DNA of 64,000 nt from Acidobacteriota bacterium (lineage in GTDB: Bacteria; Acidobacteriota; Vicinamibacteria; Fen-336): the NCBI GenBank assembly GCA_011526565.1, contig WYBL01000163.1:1-64000 (forward strand), in the 5' to 3' direction. Within the stretch, counting starts at the first letter, position 1. Each line of letters begins with the position of its first letter. The notes below the pieces were generated by a model, which was not told the origin of the DNA, ran no database searches, and worked only from the letters and a program-made list of their open reading frames with translations. A program made the position numbers and the translations under genes. Below are positions 56,507-64,000 of the stretch, one piece after another.

Positions 56507-56642
56507 CGCCCGCGGATTCGTCGGGCTTCGAGCGCCAGAGCCGGTCCCGGAGGGTGGCACAATGCGGGCGAGTCCCTCTCCGTCGTGAGGTCGCGAACTG
56601 GGTCGCCTGACGCGCAGCGCCGGAAACCGGGTCCTGGCCGCA

Positions 56643-58136
56643 TTGGCGGCGGGAGGCTGTCTGCTCGCCGCGGCCTGCGATCGTCCCGCGCCAGGCCGGC
56701 CGACCCTGCGCGCGCTGCTGGCGCGGCCGCTGGACACCCGCGCACCGTACGAGTCCTCGGACGGCGCCGCCAGCGCGGCTGCGATCAGCTTCAACGTGTA
56801 CGAGGGGCTGGTGCGCTTCGACGCCGACCGCCGGCCCGTGCCGGCCCTCGCTTCTTCGTGGAACAACCCGGACGAGTTCACGTGGGTCTTCGACCTTCGC
56901 GAGAGCGTTCGCTTCCACGACGGCAGCCTGTTCGGTGCCGACGACGTGGTGGCCGTGGTCCAGCTCGCGCGCTCCGGCCGCTCCGCGCTGGGCGCCCACT
57001 TCGCGGGCATCGAGGAGATCACCGCGACGGGCCCGCGAACGGTGCGGATCCGGACCCAGCAGCGCAATCCCCTGCTCCTCGCGCAGCTCTCGGCGCTGCC
57101 GATCGCGAAGGCACGCGACGTCGAGAGCGGGGCGGCGGCGCCGAACGGGACCGGGCCGTTCCGGCTGGCCGCGGCCGAAGGCGACGGCCGCTATCGCCTC
57201 GAGGTGTTCGCGCACTACTGGGGCGAGCCGCCGCCGTGGTCGTCCGTGGAGGTGACCGTCGTCGAGGATGCCGCGGCACGGGGCGCCGCGCTGCTGCGCG
57301 GCGAGGCGGATTTCGCCGAGCGGCTCGACGCCGCGCAACTCGCCGAAGTGCAGCGCCAGGCGGACTACCAGGTGCTGACGGGCGCAGCCCGCGATACCGT
57401 CGCGCTCGGACTCCGCGTCGAAGCGGGCGACCCGCTGGCCGACCCGCGGCTGCGCGAGGCGATCGACCTGGCCCTCGATCGCAGCGCGATCGCCGCCAGC
57501 AGTGGCGTCGGCCGCGCACGGCCGGCCTGGCAACTGGTGCCCTCGGGCGTGTTCGGCTCGGCGGGGCTTCCCCAGCAACGGCGCGACCTCGCGCGGGCCC
57601 GCGCCCTGCTCGCCGCGGCGGGACGACGTCCCGCCTTCGAGCTCCCGCTGGCGTGCGACCAGGACCAGGCGCCGCTTGCCGAGCGCGTACGCGCCGATCT
57701 GGCCGAGGCCGGCTTCGTCGTGGAGGTTCGGGCGATGCCCGCGGACCGGCTGCAGGAGCTGCTCGAGGCGCGTGGCGCCGCGGCCTTCCTGACCCGCGCC
57801 CGCGCGCTCTCCGCGGACGGCATCGACGTGCTCGTCAACCACTTCCACTCGCCCGACCCGGCGACGCGGCGCGGGATGATGAACTGGACCGGCCACTCGA
57901 ACCGCGAGCTCGACGGCGTGCTCGACCGCGCGCGCGCGGAGCTCGACTGGGCGCTGCGCTCCGAGCTGCTGGGCCAGGCGATGACCATGGCCATCCGCTC
58001 TCGCGCCCTGCTGCCGCTGCTGACCCGGCACGAGAGCCACGGGGCGCGCGCGGGCATCGCGTTCCGCGGCGAGCCGCGCGGCTTCCTGCGCTTCGCCGAC
58101 CTGCAGCCGGCCTCGGGCAAGCCAGGCGCGCGCTGA
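56643..58136 (+). CDS. ABC-type solute-binding lipoprotein (SBP_bac_5, peptide/dipeptide-binding)
   Basis: About 497 residues. SFNVYEGLVRFDADRRPVPALASSWN and VFDLRESVRFHDGS are the family 5 (DppA/OppA-like) hallmarks. From TTG 56643 the protein begins MAAGGCLLAAAC, too short for a normal signal peptide. CTG 56598, seven nt after GAGG, would give an arginine-containing n-region and the lipobox LAAAC, so the true start may be upstream and non-standard. No permease or ATPase genes are adjacent, so the transporter partners are elsewhere or absent. Confidence 0.82.
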   Translation: MAAGGCLLAAACDRPAPGRPTLRALLARPLDTRAPYESSDGAASAAAISFNVYEGLVRFDADRRPVPALASSWNNPDEFTWVFDLRESVRFHDGSLFGADDVVAVVQLARSGRSALGAHFAGIEEITATGPRTVRIRTQQRNPLLLAQLSALPIAKARDVESGAAAPNGTGPFRLAAAEGDGRYRLEVFAHYWGEPPPWSSVEVTVVEDAAARGAALLRGEADFAERLDAAQLAEVQRQADYQVLTGAARDTVALGLRVEAGDPLADPRLREAIDLALDRSAIAASSGVGRARPAWQLVPSGVFGSAGLPQQRRDLARARALLAAAGRRPAFELPLACDQDQAPLAERVRADLAEAGFVVEVRAMPADRLQELLEARGAAAFLTRARALSADGIDVLVNHFHSPDPATRRGMMNWTGHSNRELDGVLDRARAELDWALRSELLGQAMTMAIRSRALLPLLTRHESHGARAGIAFRGEPRGFLRFADLQPASGKPGAR

Positions 58137-58147
58137 ACGGCGGCGAG

Positions 58148-58184
58148 GCCCTCCGCCCGCCGGACGCACCGGCGGACGGAGGGC
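58148..58184. terminator. Hairpin between converging genes
   Basis: Arms 58148-58163 and 58169-58184 pair over 16 positions around an ACGCA loop, with one C-A (plus RNA) or G-U (minus RNA) position. It sits between the stops of the binding lipoprotein (plus) and the M16 gene (minus). It has the same form as the 53526-53565 hairpin and also lacks a U-tract. Confidence 0.55.
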
Positions 58185-58193
58185 TCGCGACGG

Positions 58194-59585
58194 CTAACGC
58201 GTCGTCGCGGGGGCGAGCTGCTCGTCGACGAGCTTCTTGTCGCCCACGATCACGATCGTCATGTCCTCGTCGCGCAGGTGCTTCTTGGCCATCAGGGCGA
58301 CCTGCGCCGGCGTCACCGCCTGCACCTTCGCCACGAACTCCTTCAGGTAGCTCTCGGGCAGGCCCTGGGCCTCGAGGAACTGGAGCTGGCCGAGCAGACC
58401 CGCGCGCGAGGAGTTCTGCAGCACGAAGGTGCCGGCGATGTAGTTGCGCACGCCGGCCAGCTCCTGCTCCGACGGCGGCTCGGCCTGGAGCCGGTTGATC
58501 TCGTACAGGATCTCCTTGAGCGCGGCGCCGGTGACGGCCGTCGTCACGTCGGCCTGCTCGGCCCAGTACGCGTCGCCGCGGCGGGTGGAGAGCTGGGCGC
58601 CGGGCGAGTAGGTGTAGCCCTTGTCCTCGCGGATGTTGGCCGTGATGCGCGAGGAGAAGTAACCACCGAGCAGGGTGTGGGTGACCAGCAGCGGCACGTA
58701 GTCGGGGTGCGACGGCGCCACCACCGGCAGGCCCATCAGGATCGTCGACTGCACGGCGCCCGGCCGGTCGAGCACCTCGATCGTGCGGCCCGCCTTCGGC
58801 GCGGCCTTCGGCGCGACGGCGGTTCCGCCGCCCTTCCAGTCGCCGAAGCTCTTCCGCACCGCGGCCTCGACTGCGACGGCGTCGAAGCGGCCGGAGACGT
58901 AGAGGTGGGCGCGCGCCGGCCCGTAGTGAGCGGCGTGGAACGCCTTCACCTGGGCGGGCGTGTAGGCCTCGATCGCGCCGTCCTTCGGCAGCACGCGGCC
59001 GTACGAGTGGTCGCCGTAGAGCAGCGCGCGGAACTTCTCCTGCGCGAGCTGCTGCGGCTGCTGCCGCGCGATCGCCAGGTTGCGGGCGAGGTCGGCCTTG
59101 ACGCGCGGCAGCTCCGCTTCCGGCAGCGCCGGCGCCTTGGCCAGCTCGGCGACCAGCGCGGCCATCTCGACCGCGGACTCGGACAGCGCTTCGCCGACGA
59201 TCTCGGCGTCGTCGGGACCGACGGCGACGTCGTAGCTGCCGCCCATCGCCGCCGCAGCTTCGGCCAGCGCGGTCGCGTCGCGGGTGGTGGTGCCCTCGGC
59301 GACCAGCTGGCCGACGACGTCGGCGAGCCAGACCTCGTTCGCCTTCTCGAAGGCGTTACCGGCACGCACGACCAGCTCGTAGCGCACCTTGGGAACGTCG
59401 CCCCAGGGCACGAAGCTGACGGCGAGGCCGTTGTCGAGCGCGAAGCGCTTCGCCGGCGGCACGCTGAACGGCTTCGCGGGGCCGGCCGCGGGCGGCGCCT
59501 GCTTCGCCGGAGCGGTCGGGGCCTGGGCGAGCGCGGGCACGGCCAGCGTCGCGGCGAGGAGGGCGTGGGTGAAGTTGCGGTTCAT
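58194..59585 (-). CDS. M16 peptidase family, non-catalytic subunit
   Basis: A 463-residue protein with a signal peptide (MNRNFTHALLAATLAVPALA). The M16 fold is clear (LDNGLAVSFV, AHYGPARAHLYVSGRFD, IREDKGYTYSPGAQL with the R-Y substrate pair), but the zinc motif HxxEH is absent; the aligned place reads VGQLV. It would pair with the catalytic half gene 12 nt upstream, as in bacterial PMP-like or PqqF-like two-subunit peptidases. Confidence 0.9.
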   Translation of the reverse strand: MNRNFTHALLAATLAVPALAQAPTAPAKQAPPAAGPAKPFSVPPAKRFALDNGLAVSFVPWGDVPKVRYELVVRAGNAFEKANEVWLADVVGQLVAEGTTTRDATALAEAAAAMGGSYDVAVGPDDAEIVGEALSESAVEMAALVAELAKAPALPEAELPRVKADLARNLAIARQQPQQLAQEKFRALLYGDHSYGRVLPKDGAIEAYTPAQVKAFHAAHYGPARAHLYVSGRFDAVAVEAAVRKSFGDWKGGGTAVAPKAAPKAGRTIEVLDRPGAVQSTILMGLPVVAPSHPDYVPLLVTHTLLGGYFSSRITANIREDKGYTYSPGAQLSTRRGDAYWAEQADVTTAVTGAALKEILYEINRLQAEPPSEQELAGVRNYIAGTFVLQNSSRAGLLGQLQFLEAQGLPESYLKEFVAKVQAVTPAQVALMAKKHLRDEDMTIVIVGDKKLVDEQLAPATTR

Positions 59586-59597
59586 GGCCTCTCTCCC

Positions 59598-60983
59598 CTA
59601 CTTCTTCTGCGCCGCCGACGGCGCCGGCGTGGCCTTGGGCTCGAGCACGAGCACCGTGCGGTTGGTGGGCCGCAGGTACTCGCGCGCGGTCTTCTGCACG
59701 AGCTCGGGCGTGACCGCCTTGAACTCGTCCTCCAGCCGGTTGATGCGGCCGGGGTCGTCGTCGAACAGCGCGAACGAGGCGAGCAGGTCGACCTTGCCGA
59801 AGCCGACGAACTGCTCCATCTCGCCGTAGAGCGCCGAGCGCAGCTTGACGAGCGCGCGGTCGAGCACCTTCTGCTCGAGCGGCTTCTCCTGCAGCGCCGC
59901 GATCTCCGCGTCCGCCGCCTTCAGGATCTCGTCCGCCGTCTTGCCGGGGTCGTGGATCACGAACCACGCCCACAGCGTCGGCCCGTTGATGTTGAACATG
60001 TTGCCGAGCAGCATGTTGATGCCGCCGTCGACCGAGCCCGAGAAGCCGCCCTTCTGGACCAGCGCCTGGTACAGCCGCGAGTCGCGGCCCTGCAGCAGGA
60101 CCTGGTCGATCAGCCCCAGCGCCAGGTACTCGGGCGACTTGCGGTCGGGCGCCTTGTAGCCGACGGCGAGCCCGGGCCGGTTGGCGAGCGGGTCGGGGCG
60201 CGAGACGCGCTTCTCCTTCTCCTGGCGCGGCTCCGAGATGTCCGGCTTCGCCGCCAGCTCCACCCGCGGGATCGGCTCGAAGTACTTCTTCGCCCACGCG
60301 AGCGCCTGCTTCGGCTCGACGTCGCCGGCGATCACCAGCACCGCGTTGTTGGGCGCGTAGTACTGCTCGAAGAAGGCCTTGACGTCGTCGAGCGTCGCCG
60401 CGTCGAGGTGGCTGAGGTCGCCGTAGAAGTTGTGGGCGTTGTACCAGTTCTCGTTGGCGAACTGCGGCAGGTCGAGCCACGGGAAGCCGCCGTAGGGCTG
60501 GTTGAGGACGTTGACCTTGACCTCGTTCTTGACGACACCCTGCTGGTTCGTCAGGTTCTCCTGGGTGATCGCCAGGCCCTTCATGCGGTCGGCTTCGGCC
60601 CACAGCATGGTCTCGAGCGTGTGCGACGGCACGACCTGGAAGTAGTTCGTGAAGTCGAAGCGGGTGGAGCCGTTGAGGATGCCGCCGTTGCTCTGCACGA
60701 GGCGGATGAACTCCATCTTGCCGAGGTTCTCCGAGCCCTGGAACATCATGTGCTCGAAGAGGTGGGCGAAGCCCGTGCGGTCCTTCGGCTCGATCCGGAA
60801 CCCGATGTCGTAGTAGACCGCGACGATCGCGGTCGGCGACTTGTGGTCCTCGGAGATCACGACCCGCAGGCCGTTCTCCAGCTTGTGGTACTCGACCGGC
60901 ACGCTCAGCCGCTCGGCGGCCCGCGCCGGCAGCGCGATCGCCGCCGCGCAGGCCGCGGCCGCGATCCACTCTCTTCGCATCAT
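59598..60983 (-). CDS. M16 peptidase family, catalytic subunit
   Basis: A 461-residue protein with a signal peptide (MMRREWIAAAACAAAIALP). HLFEH (H74, E77, H78) and E154, 76 residues later, form a complete zinc site. YYDIGFRIEPKDRTGFAHLFEHMMF is standard for the family. Together with the next gene it should form an active heterodimer in the periplasm. Two adjacent ATG codons (60983, 60980) could start it. The long frame to 63650 is antisense to the helicase. Confidence 0.94.
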   Translation of the reverse strand: MMRREWIAAAACAAAIALPARAAERLSVPVEYHKLENGLRVVISEDHKSPTAIVAVYYDIGFRIEPKDRTGFAHLFEHMMFQGSENLGKMEFIRLVQSNGGILNGSTRFDFTNYFQVVPSHTLETMLWAEADRMKGLAITQENLTNQQGVVKNEVKVNVLNQPYGGFPWLDLPQFANENWYNAHNFYGDLSHLDAATLDDVKAFFEQYYAPNNAVLVIAGDVEPKQALAWAKKYFEPIPRVELAAKPDISEPRQEKEKRVSRPDPLANRPGLAVGYKAPDRKSPEYLALGLIDQVLLQGRDSRLYQALVQKGGFSGSVDGGINMLLGNMFNINGPTLWAWFVIHDPGKTADEILKAADAEIAALQEKPLEQKVLDRALVKLRSALYGEMEQFVGFGKVDLLASFALFDDDPGRINRLEDEFKAVTPELVQKTAREYLRPTNRTVLVLEPKATPAPSAAQKK

Positions 60984-61070
60984 TGCGCTCGTCTCCAGGG
61001 GATTGGACGGCACCCGCGCGCGTCCTGCCTCGAGTGTAGACGCGGGCCCGGGCCCGGCGCCGTGCGGCGT

Positions 61071-61076
61071 TAACCT
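61071..61076 (+). promoter_or_regulatory. -10-like box TAACCT 6 nt before an ATG
   Basis: TAACCT is followed by six bases and the helicase ATG at 61083, predicting a leaderless mRNA. No -35 box is recognised. Confidence 0.42.
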
Positions 61077-61082
61077 GATTGG

Positions 61083-63422
61083 ATGCCGCCGCCCGTCGTC
61101 GGCCTGCTCGGGCCCACCAACACCGGCAAGACGTTCCTCGCGCTGGAGCGGATGCAGGAGCACGCCACCGGGATGATCGGGTTCCCGCTGCGTCTGCTCG
61201 CACGGGAGAACTACGACCGCCTGGCGCGGGCGCGCGGCGCCGACGCGGTCGCGCTGGTGACGGGCGAAGAGCGCATCGTGCCGCCGCACCCTCGCTACTG
61301 GGTGTGCACCGTGGAGGCGATGCCGACCGACCTCGAGGTCGACTTCCTCGCGGTCGACGAGGTCCAGCTCGCCTCCGACCGCGAGCGCGGGCACGTCTTC
61401 ACCGACCGCATCCTGCACGCGCGCGGCCGCGAGGAGACGATGCTGCTCGGCTCCGACACGATGCGGCCGCTGCTGCGGCGGATGGTGCCGCGGCTCGAGC
61501 TCGTCTCGCGACCGCGCCTGTCGACGCTGCGCCACGTGCCGGCGCGGCGCCTGGAGCGCACGCCGCGGCGCAGCGCGCTGGTCGTCTTCTCGCTGCCCGA
61601 GCTCTACGCCGTCGCCGAGCGGCTGCGCGGCGAGACGGGCGGCGCGGCGCTGGTGTTCGGCGCGCTGTCGCCGCGCACCCGCAACGCCCAGGTCGAGATG
61701 TACCAGGCCGGCGAGGTCGACCACTTGGTGGCGACCGACGCGATCGGCATGGGCCTCAACCTCGACCTCGACCACGTCGCGTTCACCGCCCTCGTCAAGC
61801 ACGACGGCGTCGGCCCGCGGCGACTGAAGCCGGCCGAGGTGGGCCAGATCGCGGGGCGCGCCGGGCGCCACGTGCGCGACGGCACCTTCGGCGCCACCAC
61901 CGACCTCGGCGAGCTGCCGCCCGAGCTGGTCTCCGCGATCGAGGAGCACCGCTTCGAGCCGGTCGTCTCCGCGCAGTGGCGCAACCCGCGACTCTCCTTC
62001 CAGTCGATCGACGCCCTGCTCGAGAGCCTGAACCGGCGCCCGCCGCAGCCGTGGCTGATCCGCGCCCGCCACGCCGACGACCAGCAGGCGCTGGAGACGC
62101 TGCGCCGCGACCCGGAGGTCGCCGCCCTCGCGCGGCGGCCCGAGGACGTGCGGCTGCTGTGGGACGTGTGCCAGGTGCCGGACTTCCGCAACGTGATGAC
62201 GGAGGCCCACACCCGGCTGCTCGCGCAGCTCTTCGGGCTGCTGGTGCGCGGCGACGCGGGGCTGCCCGCGGACTGGGTCGACCGCCAGGTGCGCCGCCTC
62301 GACGACGTCCTTGGCGACACCCATGCGCTGCTCGAGCGGATCGCCGCGATCCGCACCTGGACCTACGTCTCCCACCGCCCCGGCTGGCTCGCCGACGCCG
62401 CCACCTGGCAGGCGCGCACGCGGCAGATCGAGGACCGGCTCTCGGACGCGCTGCACGAGCGGCTGCGCGAGGAGTTCGTGACCCGCGGCGCGTCGGTCGC
62501 CGTGCGCGTCGCGGCGGACGGCCTCGTCTCGGGCATCGCGGCGGACGGCACCGTCGAGGTGCAGGGCGTGCCAGCCGCGCGGCTCGTGGGCTTCCGCCTC
62601 GAATCGCTGCCCGGCGAGTCGTCGCGGGCGCTGCGCGCTGCCGCCAATCGCGCCGCCCGCGAGGGCCTCGACGCGCGCATCGCGGAACTGGTCGAGGCTC
62701 CGGAGGAAGCGTTCGCGCTGGCCGCCGAGGGCTCCGTGCTGTGGCGTGGGGAAGCCGTCGGCCGGTTGCTGCCGGGCGAGCGGCTGCTGTCGCCGCTGGT
62801 CGAGGCGCTGGCCACCGACCTGCTCGACCCGCCGCGCCGCGAGCGGGTTCGGAGGCGGCTCGCGGGCTGGTTCGCGGGCCACCTGCGCCGGGCCCTGGGC
62901 CCACTGCTCGAGGCGCTCGACGCACCGCTCGAGCCAGCCGCCCGCGGCCTCGTGTACTCGCTCGCCGAGAGCCTGGGCTCCGCGCCGCGCCGCGGCTTGC
63001 GCAGCTCGATCGATGCCCTGTCCCGGGGCGACCGCCAGCAACTCGCCCAGCTCGGCGTGACGCTCGGGTGGCGTCACGCCTTCCTGCGCGCGACGCTCGC
63101 TCCCGAGGCGCTCCGCCTGCGCGCGGCCCTGTGGAACGTGCGCAGACCGCAGACCCCCGCCCCGCCCGTCGGACCGACGTCGTTGCGCGCGACCTCGCCG
63201 GGCGACACGCGGCGCGACGCCGCCTGCGGCTACGAGCGCGTCGCCGACCTGCTGTTGCGGGTCGACGTCCTCGAGGAGGCGATCGGGCTCGCCCATCCCC
63301 GGCTTCGCGCGGGGCAACCGGCACCTCTCGCGCGGATCGCGCGCGCGCTCCACTGTGATCCCGCCGCGGTGCCGGGCCTGCTGGCCGCGCTTCGCCTCGC
63401 CGGCGACCGCGCCCGGCGCTAA
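61083..63422 (+). CDS. SUV3-like superfamily 2 RNA helicase
   Basis: A 779-residue protein. Walker A GPTNTGKT (10-17), the variant Walker B VDEVQ (D92-Q95), and motif VI QIAGRAGRH (255-263) match the SUV3/Ski2-type helicases. This family is best known from mitochondria, where it forms the degradosome, and from Alphaproteobacteria. The C-terminal 400 residues are helical with no extra domain recognised. Role: ATP-driven unwinding of RNA, probably in RNA decay. It stands alone, with no exoribonuclease gene next to it. Confidence 0.88.
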   Translation: MPPPVVGLLGPTNTGKTFLALERMQEHATGMIGFPLRLLARENYDRLARARGADAVALVTGEERIVPPHPRYWVCTVEAMPTDLEVDFLAVDEVQLASDRERGHVFTDRILHARGREETMLLGSDTMRPLLRRMVPRLELVSRPRLSTLRHVPARRLERTPRRSALVVFSLPELYAVAERLRGETGGAALVFGALSPRTRNAQVEMYQAGEVDHLVATDAIGMGLNLDLDHVAFTALVKHDGVGPRRLKPAEVGQIAGRAGRHVRDGTFGATTDLGELPPELVSAIEEHRFEPVVSAQWRNPRLSFQSIDALLESLNRRPPQPWLIRARHADDQQALETLRRDPEVAALARRPEDVRLLWDVCQVPDFRNVMTEAHTRLLAQLFGLLVRGDAGLPADWVDRQVRRLDDVLGDTHALLERIAAIRTWTYVSHRPGWLADAATWQARTRQIEDRLSDALHERLREEFVTRGASVAVRVAADGLVSGIAADGTVEVQGVPAARLVGFRLESLPGESSRALRAAANRAAREGLDARIAELVEAPEEAFALAAEGSVLWRGEAVGRLLPGERLLSPLVEALATDLLDPPRRERVRRRLAGWFAGHLRRALGPLLEALDAPLEPAARGLVYSLAESLGSAPRRGLRSSIDALSRGDRQQLAQLGVTLGWRHAFLRATLAPEALRLRAALWNVRRPQTPAPPVGPTSLRATSPGDTRRDAACGYERVADLLLRVDVLEEAIGLAHPRLRAGQPAPLARIARALHCDPAAVPGLLAALRLAGDRARR

Positions 63423-63496
63423 GCGCTCGCGCCCTTCCCCCACAAGCCTGCAAGCCCCTGCTTGTCGCTCGAGGCGACCCGGACCGCACCCTCCAC

Positions 63497-63525
63497 TTGA
63501 CCCGACCTCGCGTCCGTAATACCTA
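63497..63525 (+). promoter_or_regulatory. Possible sigma-70-like promoter
   Basis: TTGACC (63497-63502) and TACCTA (63520-63525) are 17 nt apart. The -10 box is weak. The predicted transcript would have a leader of about 60 nt before the ORF at 63596. Confidence 0.35.
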
Positions 63526-63595
63526 TGCGCCATTCGACCCGCACGGAGTGGAGGGCTTCTGGCCACTTTGCCCGGTCGTGGGGAGGAGGACGGGA

Positions 63596-63778
63596 ATGCC
63601 AAAACAAGTGAAGCGCGCTTGGGACATCGCCGCCGCCCTCCTCCTCGCATCCTTGTCCGCTGGGAGTTCCTGGACTCGCTCCCAGGCCATCGATCCCGCG
63701 CTCCTCAGCTACCACGTCGAAAAGACGCGCATGAGCGACCTTTGGTTCGACGCCGATCTGCGAAGGTGTTCCAGATGA
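63596..63778 (+). CDS. Short ORF with signal peptide, unknown function
   Basis: A 60-residue protein. Its N-terminus (MPKQVKRAWDIAAALLLASLSAG) has the basic n-region and hydrophobic core of a signal peptide or a membrane anchor. AGGAGG lies about 7 nt before the ATG, one of the strongest ribosome sites in the window. Its stop overlaps the next start (ATGA). No similarity recognised. Confidence 0.55.
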   Translation: MPKQVKRAWDIAAALLLASLSAGSSWTRSQAIDPALLSYHVEKTRMSDLWFDADLRRCSR

Positions 63779-64000
63779 GCACGGATCGGAGAGCGGCCCA
63801 GCACGGAGCCACCGCGAGTCACCCGCTGGCCTCGCTGGCCCTCCATGCTCCCGTGACGCTCGTGCGCGCAGTAACAGGATCCCCGTCCGAAACAGCTATG
63901 CAGGTGTCGACTGCCGGGCTCGCCGCCTTGTGGGCAGGACTGCTCTACTCGGTGCTCAGGCGGCTCGGGCTGACACTCTTCGACGCCACCCTCTTCACCC
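63775..64000 (+). CDS. Truncated ORF, likely membrane protein (3' end outside window)
   Basis: The ATG at 63775 overlaps the stop of the short secreted ORF. The frame stays open for the remaining 75 codons. A hydrophobic stretch (MQVSTAGLAALWAGLLYSVL) suggests a membrane helix. No domain can be named. Confidence 0.5.
   Translation, partial: MSTDRRAAQHGATASHPLASLALHAPVTLVRAVTGSPSETAMQVSTAGLAALWAGLLYSVLRRLGLTLFDATLFT

Noticed and set aside
56553..56570. Sigma-54-like site TGGCACAATGC upstream of the binding lipoprotein
   Set aside because: The GG and GC spacing fits loosely but the -12 element does not match TTGC, and no activator gene is near.
59598..63650. 1350-codon open frame on the minus strand
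   Set aside because: Only the part up to 60983 is the M16 gene; the remainder is antisense to the helicase, whose motifs are clear.

Overview
The window is very GC-rich, gene-dense bacterial chromosome. It carries 60 protein genes or gene parts and one tRNA, and no gap between genes exceeds 300 bp. The many Ser/Thr kinases, the Asp-box secreted protein, M16 and M14 peptidases, an N-acyl-D-amino-acid deacylase, the LolA-like protein, and GTG/TTG starts with 4-nt stop/start overlaps fit a Gram-negative, high-GC heterotroph. Acidobacteriota is my best guess, from gene style only; no rRNA or marker gene in the window proves it.

Left edge (1-6.8 kb): three tandem paralogous membrane Ser/Thr kinases share an unusual C-terminal domain with a C-x-D-C-G motif. 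A radical SAM/SPASM gene lies on the opposite strand between the first two. At 6.9-7.8 kb is a two-gene nucleotidyltransferase module resembling toxin-antitoxin pairs.

7.7-17.1 kb (minus strand): one tightly packed unit starts with an HU-type protein behind a clear sigma-70-like promoter. It runs through DUF4388, PilZ and a small HEAT-like protein into surface-glycan genes: two large membrane proteins, a GT2 transferase, a left-handed beta-helix sugar N-acetyltransferase, a GT-C-like membrane protein and a CDP-glycerol-transferase-like protein.

17.1-33.5 kb: mostly metabolic and processing genes. They include a class V aminotransferase coupled to an M14 peptidase, tRNA-Leu(CAA), PhzF, D-aminoacylase, a second nucleotidyltransferase module, MazG, a small sugar/glycosyl cluster (GT-C-like protein, Gfo/Idh/MocA, RmlC-like, PhyH, GT2), pirin, quinone oxidoreductase, amidase and a VapBC pair.

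33.5-50.1 kb: a CaCA cation exchanger, then a plus-strand run (zinc ribbon, DinB-like, PDZ/thioredoxin-like, TerB-like tail). Next comes a minus-strand run (M20 hydrolase, kinase, polysaccharide deacetylase, HExxH peptidase), two GNATs, a MepA-LysM murein endopeptidase, a 1020-residue Asp-box protein and a LolA-like protein.

50.2-64 kb: a small lipid-type locus (fatty-acyl-AMP-ligase-like, LpxL-like acyltransferase, acyl carrier protein, membrane protein), three M16 peptidase genes around an ABC-type binding lipoprotein, a SUV3-like RNA helicase, and a less GC-rich right edge with a short secreted ORF coupled to a truncated ORF.

A recurring theme is regulatory. Many genes that begin a transcript have a TAnnnT -10-like hexamer only 6-7 nt before the start codon and no obvious Shine-Dalgarno site, which predicts leaderless mRNAs. 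In two divergent gaps, both -10 boxes share the same bases.
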